Below, piece by piece: positions 23,305-34,700 of a DNA stretch of 64,000 nucleotides. This DNA is from Trichuris trichiura (lineage: Eukaryota > Nematoda > Enoplea > Trichinellida > Trichuridae), in the NCBI GenBank assembly GCA_037903355.1, contig JBAJFE010000026.1, positions 3,286,001-3,350,000 of the forward strand, in the 5' to 3' direction. Each line of letters starts with the position of its first letter. The first letter of the stretch is position 1. The notes under the pieces were generated by a model. It did not search any database. It saw nothing but the letters and a program-made list of their open reading frames with translations, and had not been told where the DNA came from. The translations under genes were made by a program, and so were the position numbers.

Positions 23305-24972
23305 AAATTTTTATTTAATTTTTCCCGGAACTTTTCAAACAACCCTGGTATGTTCTACTTGACATGCTTTCTGAACAAGTTTTAATCTTAGCAGTTCCAT
23401 TCGACTAGTGTCGGCTGTTCTTCAATCACCTCTTCCGAAACTAGGTTGCTTAATGATGTTCTCCTTTTTTCACCACGTTTCTTCTTGATATCCATGTCGC
23501 TCTTACGATGTTTCTTATATCAGCGTAGAATGCATTGGTTGAAAAGTGCACTCTTATCACAAAATTTCACGATATCGTGGTTGGCTGCCACCGCATTAAC
23601 TCTCCTTTGCATTTAGGAAAGCAAAATCTTCTGTAATGTAAAATTTTATAGGCGCGCTCAAACAGTTAATCTCAGGGTAATTAGGTACATAGGAACTTCA
23701 GCTTTTACGCTTCGACCGTGCTGTAGTTAACAATAGTGCAGACCATCAGAGAAGGAGCAAATCTGTAGTTTATATGCAACGTATGGACTTGCACGCGTAA
23801 GGCTGCTAGTACGCAAAGGCTTTGCTTTGTCTTCATTGAGGAACACTAACGAACTGAGTATAAACAACGATGTCGTCGAACACACAACTTTTTTGGTCCT
23901 ACCAACCCCCGATCCGTGGTCCGTCCTTCTCCTTTTATAGTCCCGTTCGCGGGGTCTGGCCAGGTCGCACTGCCATTGGTTGACCGTGCCTGTTTTCGAC
24001 ATGGGCTTCGTGTCATGGGGCACGGGGAACGTCGTCCAGCGCTGTTTACGACAAGAGCGCCCGCATCGTTACCCTCTTAGGTCAAACCACCGTTATCGGA
24101 GCTAAACCCCGGGTTATCTGCCACAAAATCATAATAAAATTTAACCATGTAAATAGTTGGCCATTCTGAGTGCAACAGCTTAGTAATGTCCTGTACCTAC
24201 CTGAACAGGAGTTTGCCTCTCAAGTGCGTAGACGGTAAGTGACCTTGACCTAAAGATACAGAGGACGCAGCACGAATAGAATTCAGACAAGAAACAAGCA
24301 GTCAGACACGTATAAACAAGGCGGCACATGGCCTGATTCGTACTAGTCCAGTTCAGCGTCTGACCTGGGGCTCCGTCGCCAGCCGGAAGTCTCTCGTTCG
24401 TTCATTCCAAAATTCATTACGTTTCATTCTCCTCACCTCCAAGGTTTCCTGTCTGAGATGCTTTCGTTCATTGTGCTGGCACGTTTCTTCAGGTTGTGTT
24501 ACCGCGTTTCCTCGAGGTTTCTTCTGCGTGCGATACGTTGCCACTAGATACATCTCCATTGTTATATGTGGAGAAGGTCAGACTCAACTTGTCAGCTTAC
24601 GTGAGGCTTTGAGGTCTTCACATGTTTTGGAGTGAATGTTTATATTCTGCTCTTTTTAAAAATCTCCTTGCATTGACAATTTTCTTTTACTGACAGTTTG
24701 TTTTAAATACATTAACATGAAAGCAAAGCTGTTATTTTCTCGCTGTGTGAAATGTTTAATTAATAACAAAGCAACAAGCTAATATTGCCATGCTGTTAAC
24801 GAGAAACGAAATGGTTTACTAGACAACGAATGCTGTGACGTCTAAAGAACTATATCCTATTGCACTTAAGACAGGAAATCTCGATGGCCTCTATGTTTCC
24901 CTGTCTTATGAACAAATGACTAACGCGTTTATGGAACCCATAAACTGTCTGTTTATTCATAATTGATAGCAA
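23305..24972. other. Gene-free stretch upstream of TRAK
   Basis: No exon, RNA gene or element recognised. This stretch may include the missing 5' exons of the TRAK gene, but I could not find its expected upstream coding motif. The short GC-richer part at 23880-24130 has no open frame of note. Confidence 0.4.
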
Positions 24973-25295
24973 GGTTGTAAGGTCTTCTACGGCTTTTCCC
25001 GTTCTTTCGTTGTGCTGTTATCTGTAATTAAACTAAAACAACTGCTCTACCAACGGATGGATGAGCCGCTATTAAGAAAATGTACAGATATCAATACACT
25101 CAACTTTTTAATGTTCAAAGCTGTCGGAACTAGAGCGTTCCGAAAGCTTTGAACATTAAAAAGTTGAGTGTATTGACATCTGTGCATTTTCTTAATAACG
25201 GCTCATCCATCCGTTGGTATAGCAGTTGTTTTAGTTTAATTACAGATAACAGCACAACGAAAGAACGGGAAAAGCCGTAGAAGACCTTACAACCA
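24973..25295. repeat. 323-bp near-perfect palindrome
   Basis: Arms 24973-25130 and 25137-25295 are nearly exact reverse complements separated by about 6 bp. Each contains the conserved block TACCAACGGATGGATGAGC (right arm in reverse). The centre reads TCGGAAC-TAGAGC-GTTCCGAAAGCTT: stem II and GAAAGCTT of a hammerhead survive, but CTGANGA is cut down to CTG. Directly after, at 25296, an ATG opens MKTQPVAKHPVFKN, the conserved PLE tail. Confidence 0.8.
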
Positions 25296-25356
25296 TGAAA
25301 ACACAGCCCGTTGCAAAACACCCCGTTTTCAAGAATTGATAGCAAATTGTAAAACG

Positions 25357-25480
25357 AAAAAGCTACCTGTTGAACATTTATTCGGCGAAGCTTTCGGGAA
25401 GCTCCTGTTCCCTATGGGAATATAGAGGACAGGAGATTCCCGAAAGCTCCGCCAAATAAATGTTCAACGGGTAGCTTTTC
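25357..25480. repeat. Small palindrome with hammerhead half-cores
   Basis: Arms of about 53 bp (25357-25411 and 25428-25480) meet at a short centre. Both arms keep GGGAA...TTCCCGAAAGCTY followed by a GTTCAACGGGTAGCTTTTCC block, but neither keeps CTGANGA. The ACGG-N8-CCGT hairpin found downstream of other units is present. Confidence 0.65.
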
Positions 25481-25799
25481 CGTACTACAATTATGTTATT
25501 TCACACGCCCGTTAGAAAGAATTTTATTTTCAATGTAATTGATGGCAAGATGCTTCGCAACGGAATGGAATGTTTCAATTTTATTGTTGGTTTTTCATTG
25601 TTTTACTGTTCTTTTGTGATGTAATTAAATGAAACAACTACTCTGACGACGGAAGGATAAGCGATTATTTGGTAAAATTCAGAACGTAAGTGACTTTCAG
25701 TCTCTAAAATGCTTTAGTTTCGTCTCCAGCTACTCCGCCTTATGCTCGTCTATGCACGTGTCGGCAACGCGTGTTTTACTATTAATTTTTATTTTGAAG

Positions 25800-28700
25800 C
25801 GAGAGAAAGACTTGGAGCTAGCAGCTAAAATTGGCAAAAGTCTATTGGAAAGAAACCATGAACTGCAGCAGACAAATGAACTCCTAGAGGAGCGGTTGAA
25901 CAGTGCAAACGATCAAGTAACTCAACTGAAACATGACTTACAACAGAAAGTTAACTTGCTTCAAATGGTCACTGATGAAGAATACGATCGTTCCTTTGCG
26001 CAATGGCAAGAACGCTAAGAAGGCTCAACCTTTAATTGAATCTCTTTTTAGTGACGATCTATCCAGTTTACCGGATTTACAGAAAAAGTTGAAGCTGCTG
26101 GAAGAGGAAAATTCGAATCTAAAACTCGAAGTAGAATTACCTGTGCTGTTTTCTTTAATAACGTTAATCTACATCGGATGTTTTAATTTTCAAAGGCTAG
26201 CCACTTGAAAGCATTGACAGAAAGTTTGGAAGAAAGAGAACAGCAGTTAATCAGTGACTGTGTTCGACAACTCTGTATGTTTTTTAACAGCAACTGACTC
26301 TCAAGAATCATTACTTTTTCAGCGGAATCGAGCGCCCAACTAGGAACTGTCTCGACGCAACTAAACAATAAAAGTGATGCTCTTACGAAGCAGCAAGGCC
26401 AGATTAGCAATTTACTGGCTGAAGTTAACATGCTGCATCAAAACGAAGCAAAGGTGGGGCTGGTGGTCTCTTGATTGAATCATTTTATCTACTGCTTGCT
26501 CAGTTAAGCGCTGATGCTGAAGAACTCCGTTGCTCTTTGTACGCAGCAAGGGAAACCCAAGCAGAGTTGAGTCAAGAACTGATTGACCTACAGGAACGAT
26601 ATGCAGAGGTGTTGAACTTGTTAGGCGATGCTAGGGAAGAAATCAAAAATCTTAGACTGCAGAAGGATGTCAAGTGCGTTACTGGTTGAGAAGCTTTAGT
26701 TATATTGTTTTTCACTACTTTTTCTGACTTAGATACGCAGACTCATCACATATCGATTCTTTATACGGTTCTCTGGCTTCAGAATTGGAGGCTTCAATTA
26801 GTCCTCACAGTGGACGAAAGCAATTCCCTGTGGGTACGGGTTCCGCTGATAACCTACATGTTTTGAGCAGTACTGCAGCGGCAATCTCCCAAACAGTGCT
26901 GGAATCTAAAGATTCTTCAATATTAGCAGTGCCTCGAGATCGTCAATCACTTACCAGTTTACCTGTGGTAAATTGGGTATGCTGATCATGCTTTTCAGAG
27001 CACGTGAATTCTTTAGTTCAACCAAGAACCGTCAGACGAAGCGACAAGTTCTACCTATGATTCATCTACTTCATTGGCTATTTGCCTTGAGCCTACCGCC
27101 CAGCCTGCGTGCAGGTAGTCTATTCGCTTGAACGGCTGAAAAGTTTTAATTTTGCCCATTGCCTTGCTAGAATTTTTAAAACAAATGCTTATTCTTTATC
27201 TTGCAAATTTTAATACGCTGCAGTCTGACAGTCTTAAGAGCCAGTCGGAAGTAACTTAGCCATGCGTTATAGGAGGCTTTTTGTCGATCGTCCAGCTTTG
27301 TTATTAGCTAAAGGCGACTACCGTGATTAAGGGTTACACGTTTAGGTTAGACATTTCAAGTTAGCTGCACTCATTGAGCCTTAGAGGCTTTGTTCAAACC
27401 AAACTTCATTTCTAGCGTTTGGTACGTCTCTAAGGCTTAAAGACATTAAGGAGGTAAGATTTGGAAATGAGTGCGTTGGTTTTCTGGCTTGCCTACCCGA
27501 ACAACTCGTCTAGTAATCAGCGCATAACTAACGTAAGGTTGAGGTACGTAACTTTTGGAATCAAACTTATCCTCTCATCTGCGTCTGCATACGGGCCCAT
27601 TGAATCATAATAAAGGCGTCTGGAAAAGCAAGTTAAATAAGAAACTTTTGCAATTTAAAGGACTAATGAATTGAAGCGAACAGGCAAAATAGCCACTTAA
27701 AGGGCTTTCAGCAAATCCCTTGAAGTGCTATGGCTGCTGAAATTATTTTTTCTAATTCATGGCAACCTTCAGTCAACCCCATGCATATCGGGATAACAGG
27801 GAAAAGAACCGTGAAGCCGACATCGTGTTCATTGTCAGCAAATATAATCCAAGCATGAGCCCTCTTCCCTCTGTGTTTGCAACCTGGTTCCTGCTTCTAT
27901 GAAGCGGCATCTGTATTTCTACCAGGCCTGCCTAGCATCAGTTCGCTGGTTTGAAGGGCACCGCATTGTGACATAACTGTATTTGTCCAGGATTCGGTCA
28001 TCCTGGCATCCTGATCACGGTTCATGGTAAGAAGTTTCCTTTATCTTGCAAGCATAAGCATAAAGTTACTCTCGCGAGAACATAGCAGGCATGATCAATG
28101 CGCCGCGTGCCCAGCTAGCGCTGGAGCTTCTAGGATTTGCGCCATAGCTTGCTCTGGAACGAGTAACTGCATTCTGCCCCGCAGCTAGTATTGTTAACCC
28201 TATCTAATCTATCCTTGGCTCTCTGTTATCTTTTTAGGCAGCGCACAGAGGGTGGTTTAGAAGCAACGTCCCGTTGTTTGCGAGGCTTGTCTCAGCATGT
28301 TTTTGTTTGTTCCCCAACATTTTGGCATATTTTGTACTAGGAGCGATGAAATTAATAACTAATACTAAAAACACAGATTAACGCTACTGTGTTTGCATGC
28401 TGTTCACTCCGGTATAATTCTCTAGTTTTCTTACCACTAGTTGGCATACTTGTATAGATCTACATGGACCACCGAAAAATGTCCTTCAGTCACCTTTTTA
28501 AGTATCATAAAAAAAGGTTTGCTGCTGGCATTTATTTGGCGTTTTATGAAACCTCACAGCAAGAAATCAGAGGTAAACTCAGGGGCTCCTCAGTCGCCAT
28601 TCAGCAATTTTCTTCTATCCATGAATTTGGAACGTTTTTGACAATATTGGAACGTTTTCGACAAGATACAGGTAGTCCCTGACTCACGAAGGGTTCGACA

Positions 28701-31700
28701 GCAGAACAAATTCCTTCGAAATTTGTATTTTGTTATTTTTATTTGCGTGCGTACAGCAGACAGCTATTGCAAAGGCTTTGCAAAAGCTGATTACCAGATT
28801 CAAATGCTTTCGTAAGTTTCAAAAAAATGTACAGAGGAACACGGTACAGTATACAAATACTTGATGCTTTCCTAACGCAACCTATTTCTGGTACGCTATC
28901 AACCATCACCTGGGTACCTTCTCCCAGCTATCATTAAGTCAAGCACGGAAGGAACTTCGTAGGGTTGTCGCTATAGCGTTAGTGTCTTCTTGCAAGTATT
29001 AGTTGGGCACGTCGAACGGGTTAGTAAGCTCTTGTATGCGTGTATACATTTATGTAGTTGCCATATATATAGAGCTCTGCATTATTATTTCCGGAACAGA
29101 ATTGCTGAACTATAAAGCAGTCTTGTAAAACATGATTTCTCTCAGCCGTAAGCTCATAAAAACGTTTATTCTTGTTAAGACAGCTTCTATGAATCTCTGA
29201 CTTGCAATCGGTTTTAATCTTCAGTTTGAGTTCCTCCTAATTGGTCATATCCATTTCGCAGCGTTGACCTCCCATCGTGGCGGTTTGCCTTTTGTATGCT
29301 GATATCGGTTTAACGTCGTACACTTCAACTTCATCTAAACGTAACCTTAAACCTGCATGTATATCATGATGGCATTAAACCTATGCACGGCAAACGGAGA
29401 CTAATAGGGATATTGCCACTATCAAATGGCCTCCTCTGCAGTCCCGTTCAGCATTAAATGCGTTGATTATGCGTTTCGACTTGAGATGGAACGTTTGGAA
29501 TGAAATGAGTAAATCAGTGATCTCCTGTAACTCCGCACAGACATTGCATAATGTACCGATGCTTTATCATGCATGAACCGTAGGTCCACATTCTTTCCTT
29601 GCGATATTGCTTTGTCTGATATCACCGTAATTACCTCGAAGGATAAATGAACTGTAACATTTCCGATGAAAAAGGATGCCCGCAGCACACTGCCAGATCA
29701 AACTCCCGCCCAACCGTCGCGCGTTTATTTCTCGTTCTAAGGTCTGTCAGGTATTTGCATCATACCAGTAAACGATGTTGTGGTAACTGACATGACGATT
29801 CTGTTTGCATATCGCTTCATCAGTCCCTAAGATCTTTCCAATGTCCAGCATCTTCTCTATTTATCTCAGGAGTGTTTCTCAGAATTCATCTCGTCAGCCG
29901 TGCTCTTCTTCCATCAGCTCATGCAGCAGCTGTGGAAGACATTTTCTCAAAACTTTTTGTAGAAATCAATTCGCAGAAACCCGGTTTTCAGAATCCCAAA
30001 TTCGACAAGCCTGTTAGGCAGACACCTTCGGCTTCTGATCGATTGCTCACAAAATGCTTTTCTTCGTGTCCTAGGAATCGGAACAGGTGATTCCCAGGAC
30101 AGGAAGACTGTGGTCGGCCGGCACATGGCACATCGTCAACGTTACCACTTTCTTTAATCACAGCGCTCTTCTTCAATGGTTTTCACTGCCTTGCTGCCTG
30201 CAGAGTTTAAGGAAGTGCATTTGCTCGCGAAACTGCCATATTTGTAAAAAACCGGGTCTTTATTATTAACAGCTCGGCGGAAGTTAGGCGGCAACATCAA
30301 ATGAGGTCAAGTGGTCTGCCGGCCATCCTCTCCTGCCCTAGCCTAAGCCTAAGCCTGCACATAAGGTGTGATGGTCCATTGTTCCACTAGTCCGCACTGT
30401 CGCCGCGCATTAACGTTGGAAGTTGCCGCCTCAACTTCCTCCGGGCCGTTAATAATAATGGTCCAAAAAACTTTTAAAACACGAATACGCTCTTCTGCTG
30501 GCATCTGAGAGAGTTGATTGGCATTAGAAGACAAACCGTTCCCTAAGCTTTTTCCACAGTATTAATACTACCTAACAGCGATATATTGTGCGAAAATAGA
30601 ACTTTGTAAAAAGAGTTCATTACTACTGGCCTCTTGTTTATTCGCGCAGCCTGTAAGCTGTCCTTTTTATTTCCTCAGTGTACGAGGCTGGATCTCCCAA
30701 TTTGACCCCATAAATTGCTCTAAGACATTCAGTTTAGCATCTCTGGTTCAGGAACAAAGATTCAGCGAGCTCTTGAAGAATACACTGAAGTTTGATATTT
30801 TCACCAGCTTCTAGAGGACAGGATGTATTATCTCAGCTTGTATGAACACTAATGAAAATGGTCGCTTTCGCGTATTTCCCACCGACTTCGGTGGGAAATA
30901 CTTCCCAGCTCAGAATTCGCCATCGTTCTCTGCCCTGAGTGACCAAATTCTCAGGAGCTGATTGGACTGGTGTTTCTCCTGGCCACTGAAAAATTGGCAA
31001 GGAACGTAATGCGAACTTGACTGATGCTGCCAACCTACAGCGCCTTCAGTCACCCCTTTGCGTTCCGGCGCCTGCTGGCAGCGGTACCGTTCCCTTGGAA
31101 AATTCTGCTGTATTTAATAGGCAAATTTATGTCTTCATTAGAGAAAGTTTATTTTCCAAAAGCTTTATTACGGAATAATTCCCGTTTAATGTGTTAAATA
31201 ACTCCGGAGCTTTAGGGTCGACCGGGACCCGTCTTCAGCGGTTGTGAATTATGGGCATAAATTGTGCGCGTGACTTGAGTCTTCTGTCGTTTCCATGGTT
31301 TAAAGCGGGTGTTTTAAAGTTCTCTGTTGGTGGTTTTCTGTTCGTATGGTATGCGATTTGTCCGTCTTTCGCATTTCTTTCATGTGCGGTGATTGTTTCT
31401 TCTTTCACTTGCTCCATGTACTCTTGTATCACGTCCAATTATTGAGCAGCAGTCGTAATGCGTCACTATATTTGTCCAAATTTCACTTACATCCGCTCCT
31501 TGGTCGCGGTTGCATGTGAGGTTGTGTCTTATGTAAAGGGCTTCTTTGATTCTTCTTAATCGTAGGTTCTTTTCATAACATAAGACTTTTGGGTTGAGAG
31601 TTTGGTTACATTGTGTGGCATGTTCTGCCACAACAGAGGCCTGTTTGGCTTTTTCCATGGTGATTATCAGGTTTAAAATTGGTCTTCCTCTTTGTGTAGT

Positions 31701-34700
31701 TCCATAGCCACTGCTATTGAGCATGGCCTTCGCATTGTTGTAACTTGCAAGTTGAAAAAACTTTATTACGGATCGGTTCCCATTTATGTATATAAAAGAT
31801 GCTCCGGAGCTTTCGGGTCATTCGAGACCCGTCATCAGCGGTCTAAAGTTGTAAATATGATTTTTGGCAGCGAATGCCATCTATCGTTTCCGAGGATTTT
31901 AAAGCGGGCATTTTTAAAGTTTTCCGTTGGTAGGTTTTCGCATTTGAGTCTGTCAGCGCAATTCTTTTTCCTGTTCCGTATGGCTTCTAGATTGTGTCTT
32001 CGTTGTTTCGAACATTCTTCTTTGTTGTTGAATCGCTGTTTTTCCATATTGCATTCATTTTTCTTTTTCTTTTTCTTTCTTTCTTCTTTTTCCTTTTTCT
32101 TTTTCCTTCTTTGTTTCATATATATTTATTAATTCTATCCATTTCTATTTGTTCTAATTATTTGTTTTCTCTTCTTTCCCGGTTTTTGTATTTCATCCGT
32201 TGAGTGAGCAACAAATATACCGCGTCACAATATTTGTCCAAATTCCACTTATGTCTACTTCTTGATCGCGGTTGTAAGTCCTATTGTGTCTAATGTATAG
32301 TGCTTCTTTAATTCTTCTTAACCGTAGATTGTTTTCGTAACATAAAACTCTTGGGTGGAGTGGTTGGGTACATTGCGTCGCATGCTCCACTACAGCAGAG
32401 GCTTGTTTGGCTTTTTCCATTGTAATTTTTGGGTCCACGATTGGTCTGCCTCGCTGTGTGGTTAGATTGGTGCCATTGTTAAGTATGGCTTTCGCGTTAT
32501 TGTAACTTGTGAGTTTTTTATGTGTTCGTTATTAGGAAAAAGATTAGGCTTCAGAGTCTTCTTCAAGAGTTCGCCCAACCTCAGGGCAATTCTTCGCACA
32601 GACAAAACTAAAATCCCCGCAAACAAAAAGGCAGGATTAATATACGCGGTTGAATGTTCTTGCTCAGAGATTTATATTGGTGAAACGGGAAACACCCTGG
32701 GGCATAGATTTAACGAACACATAAAAAACTCACAAGTTACAATAACGCGAAAGCCGTACTTAACAATGGCACCAATCTAACCACACAGCGAGGCAGACCA
32801 ATCGTGGACCCAAAAATTACAATGGAAAAAGCCAAACAAGCCTCTGCTGTAGTGGAGCATGCGACGCAATGTACCCAACCACTCCACCCAAGAGTTTTAT
32901 GTTACGAAAACAATCTACGGTTAAGAAGAATTAAAGAAGCACTATACATTAGACACAATAGGACTTACAACCGCGATCAAGGAGTGGACATAAGTGGGAT
33001 TTGGACAAATATTGTGACGCGGTATAATTGTTGCTCACTCAACGGATGAAATACAAAAACCGGGAAAGAAGAGAAAACAAATAATTAGAACAAATAGAAA
33101 TGGATAAAATTGAAAAATATATATGAAACAAAGAAGGAAAAAGAAAAAGGAAAAAGAAGAAAGAAAGAAAAAGAAAAAGAAAAATGAATGCAATATGGAA
33201 AAACAGCTATTCAACAACAAAGAAGAATGTTCGAAACAACGAAGACACATCTAGAAGCCATACGGAACAGGAAAAAGAATTGCGCTGACAGACTCAAATG
33301 CGAAAACCTACCAACGGAAAACTTTAAAAATGCCCGCTTTAAAATCCTCGGAAACGATAGATGGCATTCGCTGCCAAAAATCATATTTACAACTTTAGAC
33401 CGCTGATGACGGGTCTCGAATGACCCGAAAGCTCCGGAGCATCTTTTATATACATAAACGGGAACCGATCCGTAATAAAGTTTTTTCAACTTGCAAGTTA
33501 CAACAATGCGAAGGCCATGCTCAATAGCAGTGGCTATGGAACTACACAAAGAGGAAGACCAATTTTAAACCTGATAATCACCATGGAAAAAGCCAAACAG
33601 GCCTCTGCTGTATCAGAACATGCCACACAATGTAACCAAACGCTCAACCCAAAAGTCTTATGTTATGAAAAGAACCTACGATTAAGAAGAATCAAAGAAG
33701 CCCTTTACATAAGACACAACCTCACATACAACCGCGACCAAGGAGCAGACGTAAGTGAAATTTGGACAAATATAGTGGCGCGTTACGACTGCTGCTCAAT
33801 AATTGGACGTGATACAAGAACACATGGAGCAAGTGAAAGAAGAAACAATCACCACACATGAAAGAAATGCGAAAGACGGACAAATCACATACCATACAAA
33901 CAGAAAACCACCAACAGAGAACTTTAAAACACCCGCTTTAAACCATGGAAACGACAGAAGACTCAAGTCACGCGCTTAATTTATACCCATAATTCACAAC
34001 CGCTGAAGACGGGTCCCGGTCGACCCGAAAGCTCCGGAGTTATTTAACCCATTAAACGGGAATTATTCCGTAATAAAGCTTTTGCATTATGAAAACATAC
34101 GGTCCCGTACGAAGAAACACATTTTCAAAGTTTATTTTTGAACATTACTACTGTAATATGGGTTCTGTTTGTCAACATAGTACGCTGAGCTTTCCGCTAC
34201 GGCAAATCTTACACGTAAAGCGCATTATGGAAGATTGCGTGTAAATTGTTTCCCCAGTGCTCTCTTTTTGAACTACATGCTTGCCGCAGCCGCCGTTTGC
34301 CTGATCATACGGTTAGAGCGGTCAAGGGTGGTTCCCTCCTAATGGTAAAGTGAGGAGTTGCTGCTGGAATAGAAAGCACATCCGTTGAGGGGTCAGAGTG
34401 AGATGGCTGACTGCAGTCGAAACCTCTGGGTTTTGCTCTTTTTACCTACCAGCCTTCAAAAGACTTTTGAACACCATTCACCGCTGATTTTACAATTTTG
34501 GGTTTCATTTGTACTAGGCTTTGCATTTTCCCTAGGTGTGGTGGTAAGTTGCTTTATTACTTTTCTATAAGCTCACTGAAAAAGAACCGCCACGCTTATG
34601 TAAGTAAACTAGTCTGTACAGTGACCTCGTGGGTTAGAATGGTAAAGCAATAGCGATGTGTTCACTTACAACGAGACAAGCAGTTACAAAAGCTTTGAAG

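Larger units (their letters stand above)
31158..34083. repeat. 2.9-kb PLE palindrome in the TRAK intron
   Basis: Arms of about 1.37 kb (31158-32532 and 32711-34083) are nearly identical reverse complements around a 178-bp centre. Reading outward along the right arm: GIY-YIG coding (centre), a PLE C-terminus, a polypurine tract (about 33125-33200), a hammerhead-like motif, a second PLE C-terminus, and a second hammerhead-like motif. An ATG tail follows just outside at 34089 (MKTYGPVRRNTFSK). Arms differ at scattered bases, for example a frame-breaking change near 33244, so they have begun to diverge. The host gene tolerates it as intron. Confidence 0.9.

Noticed and set aside
31380..32132. Frames of 114-146 codons as host genes
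   Set aside because: They are PLE C-termini or their antisense in the palindrome arms; the same peptides recur on the opposite strand at 33211-33861.
34385..34570. Small hydrophobic membrane protein in the TRAK intron
   Set aside because: 61 codons, no conserved motif, no supporting context; probably a chance frame.
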